DNA of 64,000 nt from Hyperoodon ampullatus (GCA_949752795.1 OX457058.1:157111353-157175352); one strand, 5' to 3'; shown: positions 47,001-59,215, counted from the first letter of the stretch. Notes: a model not told the origin generated them from the sequence alone. Program-made: numbers and translations.

Positions 47001-48102
47001 ATCAACAGACAAAGGATTAATCTCCAAAATATATAAACAGCTCATGCAGCTTGATATTAAAAAAACAATCAACCCAATCCAAAAATGGGCAGAAGACCTA
47101 AATAGACATTTCTCCAAAGAAGATATACAGATGGGCAAGAAGCACATGAAAAGCTGCTCAACCTCACTAATTGTTAGAGAAATGCAAATCAAAACTACAA
47201 TGAGGTATCACCTCACACCAGTTAGAATGGGCATCATCATCAGAAAATCTACAAACAACATATGCTGGAGAGGGTGTGGAGGAAAGGGAACCCTCTTACA
47301 CTGTTGGTGGGAACGTAAATTGATACAGCCACTATGGAGAACAGTATGGACGTTCCTTAAAAACTAAAAACAGAATTAGCATATGATCCAGCAATCCCAC
47401 TACTGGGCATATACCCAGAGAAAACCATAATTCAAAAAGACACATGCACCTCAATGTTCACTGCAGCACTATTTACAATAACCAGGTCATGGAATCAACC
47501 TAAATGCCCATTGACAGATGAATGGATAAAGAAGATATGGTACATATATACAATGCAATATTACTCAGCCATAAAAAGGAACGAACCTGGGTCATTTATT
47601 GAGACGTGGATGGATCTAGAGACTGTCATACAGAGTGAAGTAAGTCAGAAAGAGAAAAACAAATATCGTATATTAATGCATGTATGTGGAACCTAGAAAA
47701 ATGGTACAGATGAACCGGTTCTCAGAGCAGAAATTGAGACACAGATGTAGAGAACAAACGTATGGACACCAAGGGGGGAAAGCGGCAGGGAGTGGTGATG
47801 GTGGTGTGATAAACTAGGCGATTGGTCTTGACATGTATACACTGATGTGGATAAAATTGATGACTAATAAAAACCTGCTTTATAAAAAATAAATAAAATA
47901 AAATTCAAAAGAAAAAGAAGTATCCAATGGTGATATTTTGTGAATCTCTATTGCCACATTACACCATGGACTATCCGCGCTCTTGTTGTTAATGGAAATA
48001 GCCATTAGTGCCTTTAAATCTAATCAGATTAAAGAACCAATTCCCAAAACTGGGTACCATGGCCTAGCCAAGTTGACACATAAAATCAACCATCATTAAA
48101 AC

Positions 48103-48865
48103 CTACAAGACATCCTTGATGTCTTTCAATCTCACTGCATATCAGCTCCACTTTCAAAATATATGCTGCCTCTGATCACTTCTCACCTTCATCATTATAA
48201 CCATCCTTGTCCAAGCTACCATCATTTCTCACCTAAACTCTCTAAATGATCCCCTTTTGCTTTATTTGCTTTCGCTCTGCCTCCTATTCCACTAGCCTCT
48301 TACTTTTTGAGCCATTATTTATGCAACAACCAAAATGGCTCATTTAAGGTCTAAACCTAATCATTCCACTCACTCATTCCAGCGGCCCCCATCAAACTCA
48401 GAATAAAACCCAAACTTCCTATCACTGTCTACAACCCTATGTAGTCTGGTTCTTCCTCTCTTTCTCTGATTTCATTTCCACATTCACCAGTATTTTTACT
48501 GACTCCCTAATGTCCAACTGAAGGTGCTTTTGTTCCTTTTGCCTGGAAACCTCATCTCCCAGATATTCTTATGATTCCATCCAGATCATAGCTCAGAATC
48601 CACCCCTTCAAAGTCCTTTCAGGATCATCCTGTTTAAATTAATTGCATTATACACTATTCTCTTACACTGATTAACATTTCTTCATGAACCTTATTACTG
48701 TCTAACATTATATTACTATGTATTTGTTTAATGTCTGCCTTCCCAACCAGAATAAAGCCTCCAAGAGGGCAGAGGCTTAAATGCCTTGTTTCCTGCCAAA
48801 TACCAAGGTCCTAGAACTAGATCTAATACACAGTAATGCACAGATATGGCAAATGAATTAATGGC
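48103..48865 (+). mobile_element. L2 LINE, fragment 3 of 3 (3' end)
   Basis: It continues fragment 2 exactly ('…GCTCAGAACAAAAC' | 'CTACAAGACATCCTTGATG'). It shows L2 landmarks 'TGTCCAAGCTACCATCATTTCTCACC', 'ACCCAAACTTCCTATCACTGTCTACAACCC', 'TTCCTTTTGCCTGGAAACC', 'CAGAATAAAGCCTCCAAGAGGGCAGAGGC' and the 3' 'CTAATACACAGTAATG…AATGAATT'. Confidence 0.85.
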
Positions 48866-48989
48866 AATAATAATAGTACCCTAAGGTAGTACTCATAAAG
48901 TTGTTGAGAGGGTTAAATTTGACAATGCACTTATGCCAGAGACTGCTAATTATCTCCTAATGTCAATTATTCCTTCCTTCTTAATATAA

Positions 48990-49560
48990 TCTCCAATTTT
49001 TATTTGGGCACATGGCTACCCAGAGTAAAGACTTCACTTCCCACCATGCCTTTCAATTAAGAATAATCATGTGACTAGTTCCAGCCAATAATGCACAAGC
49101 AAAAGTACTACTTGCAACTTCTGAGAAGAGATAGGAAAGGAAGTAGGTGGGGTGGGGGGAGAAGTTTGCCCTCTTTCTCTCCCCTTGCTGACTGAATTTG
49201 GGCATGATGGCTGGAGCTCCAGAAGCTCTCTGGCATCCAGCCTGAAGCATGATGTGATCTTAAGAGTAGAAGTCAACCATGGAGGATCACAAGATATAAG
49301 AAGCCTAGGTTCTTGCTACTGTAAAGTGACATATCATGCCCCAACGTACTACCTCTGGACTTCTTGAGTGTGAGGGAAAAATAAACTTCTATCATTTTTA
49401 ACTCATTTTTAATTTGGGGTTTTCTGTTCCTTGCAACCATATCTATTTCTAACAATTTTAACATGTAAATTGTCCAAGACAAACTTTGGACCATAGTCAG
49501 CCTCAATAAATATTATCTTTTGCTTTGTGTTATTCTCATTGCTTTAGTTTTTTTCTATTT
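48990..49560. repeat. Old dispersed repeat, family unresolved
   Basis: 'GGCACATGGCTACCCAGAGTAAAGACTTCACTTCCCACCATGCC', 'CATGTGACTAGTTCCAGCCAATAATG' is a familiar mammalian repeat layout (LTR or DNA transposon). I cannot name the family securely. Confidence 0.45.
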
Positions 49561-50665
49561 CTGTATCTCCTTGTCAGCAATGTTGTTGGTATATGCCATG
49601 TACTGTGTCAAGTGCTGGGGATATAAGGACAAGAATAAGACAGAGCTTTGATTTAAAGGGCATTATGGTTTGGGGAGAGTAAAAGTAAAATTACATACAA
49701 TGTGAAATATGCTTTAATATTTTAATAAAAACATGCTATGTGAATGCCGAGGAAGAGCAGCATGTCTTCCAGGAGGGGCAGAGGCAGATTCATTGCAGAA
49801 GGCATAAATCTTGAATGAAGATTTAAACATATATAGAAGACTATCATGAGAACAAAGCATTGGGGAGGGAGGGCAGAGAGAAAAGCAAGAGGAATGATTG
49901 CATATAGTCTCCCCTGTTAGGTGAGCAGGAATGATTTGGATCTTACAAAAAAAAAAAATTATTGCCCCTAAGAAACCAAGGATCTTATCTTACCCAATAC
50001 TTCATTGCAAAAATGAGGTCACTACATTAAAAAAAAATCACTAGCACAAAACAGTTTGATGAAAAGATGAGTTGATATCTTAGAAAGGAAGGAGGTGATT
50101 TCCTCATGGGATGTATATAATCAGGATTGTCAAAAGCAGACATGATGGCATATCTTGCGTGTGGGCTTATTGTGGGAAGGGAGAGAAGAGGTGGCAGGAA
50201 AGAGTATATAAATATATAAAATTAGGAAGATCTTGCCAGGGAAAGACAGCCACTTAAGGCTATCAAAAAGTAGTTTCTAAAAATTAAACTGTAAGTACTA
50301 CTTCTTCTATCCCTTACATTGACAGGCAATAAGTTTTAAGATAGTATTCACTTGACAATTTTCAGAGCAATGTTTTTGTATAAATTTCAAAATCCTTACC
50401 ATACCTCAAATATATGTGTTTTGTAGTGCAAATCAGAGGGCAAGGGAAGGAGCACTAAGACAGCAAAATAAGGATGGGTAGTTTTGGATTTCCTCCTTAA
50501 GACATCTCTAATGCTACAACTTCAGTGCTTTTGCTGATTCCTAATTTGGACCCTCAGGACTCTTTGACATTTTTCATTTAACCTCCTGAAACTGAACTGA
50601 CCTTAAATTTGCTCCTGAGCTTTTTCTTAACCTCTAACACTGGGTTTAGCATTTACATACAGCTT
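49561..50665. other. Non-coding DNA, nothing firm
   Basis: 49575-49680 weakly resembles L2/MIR ('TATGCCATGTACTGTGTCAAGTGCTGGGGATATAAGG'). The rest is unrecognised. Confidence 0.4.
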
Positions 50666-50682
50666 CTCTAATACTGATTCTT

Positions 50683-50899
50683 TTTTTTTTTTTTTTTGTT
50701 TTGTTTTTGCGGTACGCAGGCCTCTCACTGTTGTGGCCTCTCCCGTTGCGGAGCACAGGCTCTGGATGCGCAGGCTCAGCGGCCATGGCTCACGGGCCCA
50801 GCCGCTCCGCGGCATATGGGATCCTCCCAGACTGGGGCACGAACCCGTATCCCCTGCATCAGCAGGCGGACTCTCAACCACTGCGCCACCAGGGAGGCC
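50683..50899 (-). mobile_element. CHR-2 SINE (minus strand)
   Basis: T-run, GCGGTACGCAGGCCTCTCACTG … ACTGCGCCACCAGGGAGGCC. A perfect 17-bp duplication CTCTAATACTGATTCTT is at 50666-50682 and 50900-50916. Confidence 0.95.
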
Positions 50900-50916
50900 C
50901 TCTAATACTGATTCTT

Positions 50917-52429
50917 GATGTATATCTTGATACTGTCTCACATTAGCAATTATTTAAAATGTAATTTTTAACATCTTAACATGTACTTGTCTATGCAAAT
51001 TCATCTCTGAAAATATCAATATACTGGAAATCTACTGGAAAATATTATTTGACCTATAAAAATCTGATTTACAGATTTAAAATTTCAAGAATGACTTATA
51101 ATAAAAGTCATTTACATTCATTACATTTACAGTCATTATATTTTTTGTAATAAAAACAAAACAAACAAAAATACACCACAAAGCTACCCCTGTAGGAATT
51201 GATTGCTGGGACTGAAAAGGAAAGGGAAAAATAACATTTGCTTAGTATTAATCCATTATAATGTATCCCTCACCTTAGCTTCTCTTTGCCACATTCTAAA
51301 GCAGCAACCCTTCTCATTAACCATATAATTCCAATCTTTCTTTGGAGAAATATGCAATAGTTGTAATCGTATGCATTCTAAAGCACCTCATTTTATGCCC
51401 CCCAAATGCATGATTTACTTTGAATGATAAATATGGCTATGAAATGGAGTGTTTCTGGCATTCACAAATCAAATGTAACTCGGGAGGCATAACTCAGATG
51501 CATCCTGATGCTTTATATTTCCATGCACCAATATTTGCTTCACACCATATGTCACAGTAACACAAGAATGTGATAAAGTAGAACAGCCCAGTAGTTTTCT
51601 CTGCCAACATCTGGCTTTCTTAGGAAGTCTTGCACTTTAGAGATTCATATTGAAATCCCAAGATAGGTAGGATAATAAAAAGTCTTGGTTAGAGGCAGCA
51701 AAGGGAGTGCTGGAAAGTCTTGTTCCTAACCTCAAACTGGCATCAGTGAAAACTGTGATAATCTCAGTGGAATTAAACAAACAGACCCAGCAGTCCACTG
51801 GACCCTCCCTGAAAAGCCACACATAATGTTCATTCCCAGAGCAGAAAAGAGAACCAGATGTCAGTCTTTTAAATAGTGGCCATTCTTCAAACCTTCTGAC
51901 TCTTAGCTGTGTTCAAGGCAGCCAGGCTTGGAGACACCACAGCTACCTAAGGAACAAAGACAACATTCTCTTCCTAAAGCTGGGTTGGCCAGTCTCTAGA
52001 GAGCAGACCAAGACCACATTAGCTGAGTTGATGGGATTTACAACACATACTCTCCAATCCTTTAACAAAAGGAGGGGGAGATACGCTTTCATATTACCTA
52101 CTCCCCTGCAGGAATAGATTACCTATATTTATTCTCTTCATTTCTTCACATGCTCCTTATTCTTCAAATTGGTGCAATATGGCTAGTATCCCTGCCACTT
52201 CATAGAAGCTACCCACTGAGTTCCCAAATGGCCACCATATAAGCTAAACTTCACATACCCTTTTCTATCTTTATTTTGCTTCACCGCAGCATTTAACATT
52301 GTTTGCTGCTCTCTCCTTCTTGGAACATTCTTTTTTTTGTGTGTGTTAGATGTGATACTTCTCTGCTTTTCTAATCATTTTTTCTAAATCTTTTTTGTTT
52401 ATTTGTTTTTGGTGATCTCTCCACTTTTT
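50917..52429. other. Non-coding DNA, nothing recognised
   Basis: No gene or repeat identified. Confidence 0.45.
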
Positions 52430-52446
52430 CTAGACCCTCAAATTTT

Positions 52447-52650
52447 TTTTTTTTTTTTTGTGGTACGCGGGTCCCTCACTGTTGTGACCTCTCCCATTGC
52501 GGAGCACAGGCTCTGGACGCGCAGGCTCAGCAGCCATGGCTCACGGGCCCAGCCGCTCCGTGGCATGTGGGATCCCCCCGGACCGGGGCACGAACCCGTG
52601 TCCCCTGCATTGGCAGGCGGACTCTCAACCACTGCGCCACCAGGGAAGCC
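52447..52650 (-). mobile_element. CHR-2 SINE (minus strand)
   Basis: Antisense CHR-2 body with T-run. A perfect 17-bp duplication CTAGACCCTCAAATTTT is at 52430-52446 and 52651-52667. Confidence 0.95.
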
Positions 52651-52667
52651 CTAGACCCTCAAATTTT

Positions 52668-53279
52668 GATGTTTGGCAAACCTTTGATGTTTAGCAAAAG
52701 GCTCTTATGCCTTCTTTCCATCTATATTCTCTTCCCAGATGGTCTAAGTCCCTATCAAACTTCCAGTTCCTCATCACCTGTATACGGCTTGTGCTGGTAT
52801 CCTCTTTGCCCCTCCAGGCAAGTTGTCTACCCTTCTCCACCCTGTTCTGTGCCCTGGGAAGCTGATGTCTATTAAACTGCATCTTTGGTCCTTTGGTTGG
52901 TGGTTTGTTTTTGTCAAGGATACCAGCAGGAAATTGGATTCTGAGAGGAGAGAGATGTAAGATATTATTTTTTTTTCTGGCTCCTTCCATACCTGGTTCT
53001 GGGTTAGCAGTGGTTGCATTCCCTCACCAGAGACCCTGCCTGTTAGGCAACCCTCTCCTTTAGTGATAGGTGTTGGCAGGTTCCAGTAACTCTTCCTTCC
53101 TCTTTACCCCTCAAGCCTCGGAGTGGTAACAGCTTTCAGTTGTGTTCATTCCAGAGTACTTCCCCAACTCTTGCTGTGTTCCCTGAACCCAGCCAATAAC
53201 TCTAAATAGTTCATTCATTAAAGTCTTTTCAAGTGACTTCTTTCCAGGTTGCCATCTATTTGCTGCCAAAACTCTGACC
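52668..53279. other. Non-coding DNA, nothing recognised
   Basis: Pyrimidine-rich. It may contain diverged L2, but no secure match was found. Confidence 0.4.
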
Positions 53280-53925
53280 CACATGCTGAGATTACCCCAA
53301 TCTGTATCTCAAGTCCATCTCTCTCGCCTGAGATCAAGATCCATAAAACTAACTACTGTGCCTCCTAACAGGTCCATTTGGATTTTCTGGAGATATTTAA
53401 ATACTAACATGGTAGGCAATGAACACATCAGCTTCTCCTCTTCTTTCTCTATATTTGCCTTTTCAGCAAATGACAATGCTATTTGAAAAATTCAGTTTTT
53501 CAAGCCAGAAATATGAAGTCACCGTTAACTCATCTCTTTCCTTCAATTTCCTCATCCAGTTGAATACTAAGCTTTACTGAGTCTGTTCTCAATATTTCTT
53601 GAACCCACCCATTTCTGCCATTCTCACTGCTTCTATGGCTAGACCAGACTACTTTCAACTTTTGTCCAGTCTCCCCTACAATACATTTTCCACAGGGAAG
53701 CCAGAGTGATCTTTCTAAGAAGCAAATTTCATTACATCAAAACTCTATTTAAAAACCTTTAAAATGAATTTCCATCACCTTAGGGCAAAACCAGGGCTCC
53801 TTAACCATGATTGTGTGCTCACCCACTACCTGACCCATGCTCCAGTATAACGTTCATTATACTTTATTGTAATTTGTGACTTAAATATCACCTGCCTCCA
53901 TTAGAGTGAAGGTTCATAGGTCAGG
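53280..53925 (+). mobile_element. L2 LINE fragment (left of the LTR insertion)
   Basis: 'ACTGTGCCTCCTAACAGGTCCATTTGGATTTTC', 'CAGGGAAGCCAGAGTGATCTTTCTAAGAAGCAAATTTCATTACATC', 'CACCTGCCTCCATTAGAGTGAAGGTTCATAGGTCAGG' are L2 landmarks in order. Confidence 0.75.
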
Positions 53926-54355
53926 TGTTATGGGTTGAATTGTATCGCTCCAAAATTGACATGTTGAGGTTCTAATTCCAAGTACCTTACTCAGAATATG
54001 ACTTTATTTGGAAATAAGGTCACTGCAGATCTAATTAGTTAAGATGAGGTTATATTGGAATAGGGTGGGTCTCTAATCCAATATGACTAGTGTCCTTATT
54101 AAAAGGAGATTTTGGACAGAAGCACAGCTACATGTAGAGGAAAGGTGATAAAAAGGGGTACAGGAAGAAGATGGCCATCTACAAGCCAAGAAAAGAGGCC
54201 TAGAACAGACCCTTCCCTCACAGCCCTTAGAAGGAATCAGTGCTGTCGACAGCTTCTTTTTCTAGTTTCTAGAAGTATGAGACATCCAATTTTTCTGTTG
54301 TTTAAGCCACCCAGTTTGTGATGCTTTGTTACAGCAGCCCTAGTAAACTGATACA
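53926..54355 (+). mobile_element. MaLR (MLT1/MST-like) solo LTR
   Basis: It starts TGTTATGGGTTGAATTGTATCGC and ends TAGTAAACTGATACA. Between are 'GACTTTATTTGGAAATAAGGTCACTGCAGATCTAATTAGTTAAGATGAGG', 'CTAATCCAATATGACTAGTGTCCTTATTAAAAGG' and 'TCTGTTGTTTAAGCCACCCAGTTTGTG'. It sits inside an L2 that resumes directly after it. Confidence 0.78.
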
Positions 54356-54465
54356 GTGAGAAACATGTCTCTCTTGTAATTGTCGCATCCCAAGTCTGTG
54401 GCAGTGCCTCAAACATACACAGTAGGTTTTCTATAAATATTGATATTTGTTGCATGATTGAACAA
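54356..54465 (+). mobile_element. L2 LINE 3' end (right of the LTR insertion)
   Basis: 'GTCTGTGGCAGTGCCTCAAACATACACAGTAGGTTTTCTATAAATATTGATATTTGTTGCATGATTG' is the L2 3' terminus. Confidence 0.65.
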
Positions 54466-57400
54466 ATTCCTATAATTACTGTGAAGTAAAATTATATATT
54501 TGGTAGGTAGGTTAGACCAATTTGATGAAGCTTAGTTATTGTAGTATCATTAAAACCTGATCCCAAGCAGAAAATTGAAGGACAGTGTTTTACAGTCCCG
54601 ATCACATTCAATATTAATTAATCAAGCAGGAAAATGGAGTAAATTTTTCATCAGAAAAAAAAATTACTGAGGATCATTACTCAGCTAGAATAACTTATTT
54701 TTAAAATACTATATCAGCTTTACCTTATTCTCTGCATGAGCCCTTTTACTTATCTAAATAACAGAGAGTTCTTATTGTCAATAGGGACTTAAGCACATGG
54801 GGTGGAAAAGCTTGAATGGGTCCTTTTTCATTTTTACTTAGACCAGAGGCACCAGGCAAGGGAAGTGGTTGTGGTGCTCCTTTAGGAGTTTATCTCTTCA
54901 TAAGTCAGAGAGTTATGAGTTGAGAGTTTCAACTTCCCCAGCAGAGCACTTACAGGCTGAAGTTGGGAAACCCTGTTAAAATTTCATGAACCTGAATCAG
55001 ATTTATTGGTTCATTCAGCTTTTTTTTAGTGCTCCTAAGGTTGAGGTGGTTTAGCTGAGGTATGACATGTGGATTTCTTAATGGATAGTGAATTCTGTAA
55101 GTTTGTGTGTACTCTAAAAAGCACATATCTCTTAACCCAATATCACATGTCAAAGTTAGATAATATCTTGGGAACAAGCGCCTCCTTGTCATCTGGGGCA
55201 TCGGAAGTTGGCATTTCACAAATTAAATAGTTCTCTTTAATTAAATAAAGACCAGTCATGGTGATGAAGTGGTGAATATAATTTGAATTATGTTACATTC
55301 TGAATGGTCATATCTAGAAAAATCAGCAGGCTAAGAAAATACATTAGTAGTGAACTTTGTACTTGGTGACATCAATGATCTCTTCCAATCCTGATTCTAC
55401 AGAGGTAAAGTCACACCCATGACATTGTTGCATATCTTATGAGATGTTACCAAGCTGCTGCCTTCAAAGAATAGAGAATACTTGAATTTAGCCACTGGTA
55501 ATAGCATTTTTTTTACAAATTGCTATTTCCCACATTCATAGCATAAATCAAGCGTTTAAGCACATTTAATGTTTATCATGTTATACACTAAGATAACTAT
55601 ATAACCCCAATAAAGTTCTCCACCAAGAGAAGCCAAATGATCAGAACTTTGCACTTTCTTTAAATAATGAATCTGACCACAGCATGTGGCCAACTCTCAA
55701 GCAGAGAGGTCCCCACACATATTCCTGGCCTGTATCCTGAGCTCTATCATCTCATCTGAACTGGAATTCATTTTCCTAACATGTTATTGGAATCATCATT
55801 TTCTTGAGCACTCCAGGCCCTTATTCTGATAACTAACAGTGCCTTTCTGCCATGGCATTTGGCTTCTACCCCATCTATGCCCTGCATGTGGCCCCTCATG
55901 TTGTACCACCCTTCCTCCAATCAGGCAGATTATACTCTTACCTTGAGCAATTCAGATCCTTATACTTTATCATGCTACTAGCCATGTGACAGAGATTTCC
56001 CCAGTCCAGGAAATGGAAAATCAGATAATAATGAAAGAAATAAAGTCTGAGTTGCTACTAGTCCAGGACTCCTTTTCTTATATCCAGAGTCTCTTCGAAT
56101 TCTGGTTTACAAAATCTTGGAAATGTGATGGTTGCTCCATGATTGCTACCTTAGGTTGCTATGTAAGTCAGAAGTGTATAATTTTACAAAAGCTTATAAA
56201 TATTATAGAATACTTCCTCCATCATCGAAAATTTTATAATCCTCTCTCTAGTTCATTCTCCCATCACCGCAGCAATTAGGGGACTGATCAGTACAACTGC
56301 TCCCTGGAACAAAAATTTAGAGATAATTGTCCCGGAAAAAAAATCTCCTGTAGTTCATTCCTTGCTTGAGCAATTAGAAATTTCTTGTTTTTGTTACTTT
56401 GAAAATAAGTGATTCCTAGCAAGTCATCTAATTCAGTCATTCATCTCAGAGAATCTCTTACTCTAAGATTTTAAGAGGTAGGGGAAGGAGACAAAGGCAA
56501 AAGTAAGAGTGGAAAAAGAATTTGACTAATTTAAAATTTATTGTGTCTATGGAACACCAGGGTCAGTTTAACAGACTTCACAACTTTGTCACGGTAACCT
56601 TCTCAAGTTCTAACTATTCAGCTTGTATTTTCAGGTTCAGGTATTCTCGAAGCAATCATCAAGTCATTGTATCTAATCAGCATGAAATAAAATAATTGTG
56701 TCTAAAAGTCCTTAGATATTCTTAATTCTGAACGTTTGGAGCTTTTAAAATACATGCAAAAAAATGGTTGTACTTGAGTTTTAATATGAACTAAGAGAAA
56801 AGAGACTCTGACACTGATACAAATTATTAACAAAAAGATTTAAATATCAGTGAATAAAAGTGGAGCCTAAAAGGATGTTTATTATAATTTTTTAAAAGAT
56901 AAACCATCAGGTTATTAACCTTTCTAACCAAAAAATATAGATCATTATCTCTAAAAGAAAGGCAAGATTATTAATAATCATGATATTTAGAAGAATTTGA
57001 AAGAGAAAGGAAACATTTTCTAGTGGACTGTATTCTTCAAAATACAGGTAAACTTGATCTAGCAAAAATGTTATGAACTCAGACTTTTTATAAATAAATA
57101 TAATATAATGTTTACCTTTTAATAAAATATTGATGGTCAGGATTACAAAATGCACCATAAATAAGTTCGCCTTTAGGGGAAGAAAGATCATGCTTTCCGT
57201 GTTCTTTTTTAGATTGACACTGGAATAATTATACAATAATGCATAAATCAATAACATGCTGTATACATTTGCCTTAAGAGAACATCAAGCCCCAAAAGTC
57301 TGCTTATGATTTTGTCGGTCAATATTTCTCTCAATTTTCAAGAAGAAAGCATAAGAAACATAAGCAATTTTCTCTCTTACATGTTGACTTCCAAAGTAAT

Positions 57401-57707
57401 GTCTGCATGGAGCCTCCAGGGAAACTTGAGAATTGGAACTCTTTTTCAATTAACAAAGGAAAATTGAAGAGAATTTCCAGTAGTGGCTCAAATAATCCAA
57501 GTACAGCAGGGAGCACATCCTAATAGTCAGAGTAAGAAATGGAGGGAGGATCCCTGAAATAACATTTCCAATCCCAAAGCTTGAAAACTGAGTGGCCTAG
57601 GGCGATTCTACTTGCCTAACCTGTCTTTCAGGTTTCCCCACTGTAAAAATAACATCAATACTCCATAATGGCCTATATGGGAGAAGAATCTAAAAGAGAA
57701 GAGTGGA
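54466..57707. other. Non-coding DNA, nothing recognised
   Basis: Long AT-rich stretch. Open frames at 55986-56279 and 56907-57257 are low-complexity or AT-driven and match no family I know. Confidence 0.5.
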
Positions 57708-57813
57708 TACATGTATATGTATAACTGAGTCACTTTGCTGTACACCTGAAACTAACACAACATTGTCAATCAACTATACTCCAATAAAAATTTTTAAATA
57801 AATAAATAAATAA
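57708..57813 (+). mobile_element. Isolated L1 3' end
   Basis: 'GTATAACTGAGTCACTTTGCTGTACACCTGAAACTAACACAACATTG ... CTCCAATAAAAATTTTTAAATAAATAAATAAATAAA': truncated L1 3'UTR with an (AAAT)n tail, more diverged than the copy at 32048. Confidence 0.85.
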
Positions 57814-58580
57814 ACACGTGCAATGTAATTTAGTTCCATCATGTGGCAAGTGTTTACAATACTTACATGCTCCACTAGCACCATTCATGGATCAGAGCAA
57901 AGAGAGGGCCTGGAGACTGACAAGGCTATTAATTGCTAGTTATGTCCTACATTGCTTGTACTCCTCAGGTCTTCCATGATGTCAAGAAGATTTTCACATT
58001 TGTCTTCATTCTCAGATAGCTCTGCTCTCCTGGATGGGGAGATATTTATCCGTGTAGCTGAGGCAGCTTTGCTGGAATCAATTCCAGTTTTAAATCTCTC
58101 TTGAGAGTCACTCACATCTTGAGGGTTCACCTAGGCTGATTCCAAGGATGTCTCTTGAGTAAGGATCCTTGGGCCATACGCATGCATTTTAGTTGCTAGC
58201 TGAGATTCCACTGGGTTAATAGTTTGTTAAAATTGTTTTAAGAAAAATGCTTCTGAATGGTAAAGCTCCAAATAACATCTAAATGATCCTTTGTGAGGCA
58301 TGAAGGAGAGTGTTGCTGCCTCCACTGAATCCCTCACAGGTCAAGGCCAGCCCTGGCAAAGCCCAGGGTGAAGCTCTCATCTCAGAGGAAAGACACACGG
58401 CAGCAATATGGAAGCTGAGCTCCAGGGCAGACACAGCTCATCATGGCAGTGATTTTTTTCTTGCTTCCTCTTGACTGATGAAACAATACCTATCTTTTTC
58501 TTTTTCCAATCAAAATGCAGATTAAATTTCATCATGCATAACAGGTGCTTTGAAAGCATGAACTAACTATAAAAAACCTC
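57814..58580. other. Non-coding DNA, nothing recognised
   Basis: A 64-codon minus frame (57936-58130) shows no recognisable family. Confidence 0.45.
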
Positions 58581-58808
58581 GGGTTTCCCTGCTGGCGCAG
58601 TGGTTGAGAGTCCGCCTGCCGATGCAGGGAATACGGTTTCGTGCCCCGGTCTGGGAAAATCCCACATGACGCGGAGCGGCTGGGCCCGTAAGCCATGGCC
58701 GCTGAGCCTGCGCGTCCGGAGCCTGTGCTCCGCAATGGGAGAGGCCACAACAGTGAGAGGCCCGCGTACCACAAAAAAAGAAAAAAAAGAAAACAAAAGA
58801 CAAAGAAA
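58581..58808 (+). mobile_element. CHR-2 SINE, slightly diverged
   Basis: It starts GGGTTTCCCTGCTGGCGCAG and ends GGCCCGCGTACCACA7GA8G… with an interrupted A-rich tail. It has more substitutions and a less clear duplication than other copies, so probably one of the older CHR-2 insertions here. Confidence 0.92.
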
Positions 58809-58879
58809 CCCACTAAATAATATTATTAGTTTATGTTTATTTCTATGTAGAAAGAGTTGTGCCATGCTTTTGTTTTTGA

Positions 58880-59215
58880 TTCTTTGCACATGCTCTTTCC
58901 TCTGTTTGGAACGCCTTTCTCCTTTTCCACTTGAATAAAGCCCAATACTAAAGAAGAAAAGCTCTCTTTTGAAACTTGCCACCTCCCAGATGGGCTGAGT
59001 GCCCACGTACGGGTACCCAGGCCTTGCTGTGTCTCCTATTTTATATCACTTCTTCCACACGAATATAATGGTTGTTCACTCTCTTGGCCACTAGACTGTG
59101 ACCTCCCTGAAGTAGAGGACAGATGGCATCACCTTGGTGTCCATAAGGTCTTTAAGCTCAATGCTTAGCACAGAGATGTACTAAAATGTTTGTTGAATTA
59201 ATGTACCTAGTGCTG
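58880..59215 (+). mobile_element. L2 LINE 3' end
   Basis: 'TCTTTGCACATGCTCTTTCCTCTGTTTGGAACGCCTTTCTCC', 'CTAGACTGTGACCTCCCTGAAG', 'GCTTAGCACAGAGATGTACTAAAATGTTTGTTGAATTAATG' is L2 3' end order. Confidence 0.78.

Larger units (their letters stand above)
42407..47696 (+). pseudogene. L1 ORF2 (endonuclease / reverse transcriptase), broken and interrupted
   Basis: ORF2 normally encodes an APE-type endonuclease and reverse transcriptase of about 1,275 residues. The start (ATG 42407) and the endonuclease N-terminus (ITLNVNGLNAPTQRH, ICCVQETHF) are present. After about 72 codons the retrocopy is inserted (42622-44078). The endonuclease resumes as GDFNTSLTPMDRSS and FSRIDHILGHKSS near 44305-44520, out of frame after a 5-bp GCAAT duplication (44097-44106). 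The reverse transcriptase (45142-46395) carries a TAA at 45700-45702 where a Gln codon is expected. Its catalytic FADD motif reads FEDD at 45973-45984. Further frameshifts follow, and the C-terminal part extends to 47696. Clearly inactive. Confidence 0.92.
40562..47915 (+). mobile_element. Nearly full-length L1 interrupted by a CCDC127 retrocopy
   Basis: It is flanked by AGAAGTATCCA at 40551-40561 and 47916-47926 (11/11). Without the 1.46-kb retrocopy it is about 5.9 kb, the usual length of a full L1: 5'UTR (40562-41442), ORF1 (41443-42349), ORF2 (42407-47696), 3'UTR and A-rich end (47697-47915). Stops and frameshifts in both ORFs show it is dead. The 3'UTR ends '…TTGATGACTAATAAAAACCTGC', the same type as the L1 at 34805-35614 and unlike the one at 28213-29958. 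Confidence 0.94.
37671..48097 (-). mobile_element. ERVL / MLT2 endogenous retrovirus remnant with nested insertions
   Basis: On the minus strand it starts with about 48 bp of a 5' LTR (48095-48048, TGATGGTTGATTTTATGTGT…). It continues through deleted internal ERVL sequence including a gag-like segment (40388-40017) and ends with a near-complete MLT2-type 3' LTR (38045-37671). AAAAC occurs on both outer sides (37666-37670, 48098-48102). Joining the flanks there restores colinear L2 sequence, so the 5-bp target duplication is well supported. pol and env are not seen. Nested inside are a CHR SINE (38442-38736) and a nearly full-length L1 (40562-47915). Confidence 0.82.

Noticed and set aside
48048..48095. 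Separate solo-LTR interpretation of the MLT2 end at 48.1 kb
   Set aside because: The AAAAC duplication and colinear L2 flanks show it is the outer end of the same ERVL insertion that begins at 37671.
56907..57257. 116-codon minus-strand frame
   Set aside because: AT-rich, Ile/Leu/Phe-dominated translation typical of random AT-rich DNA.
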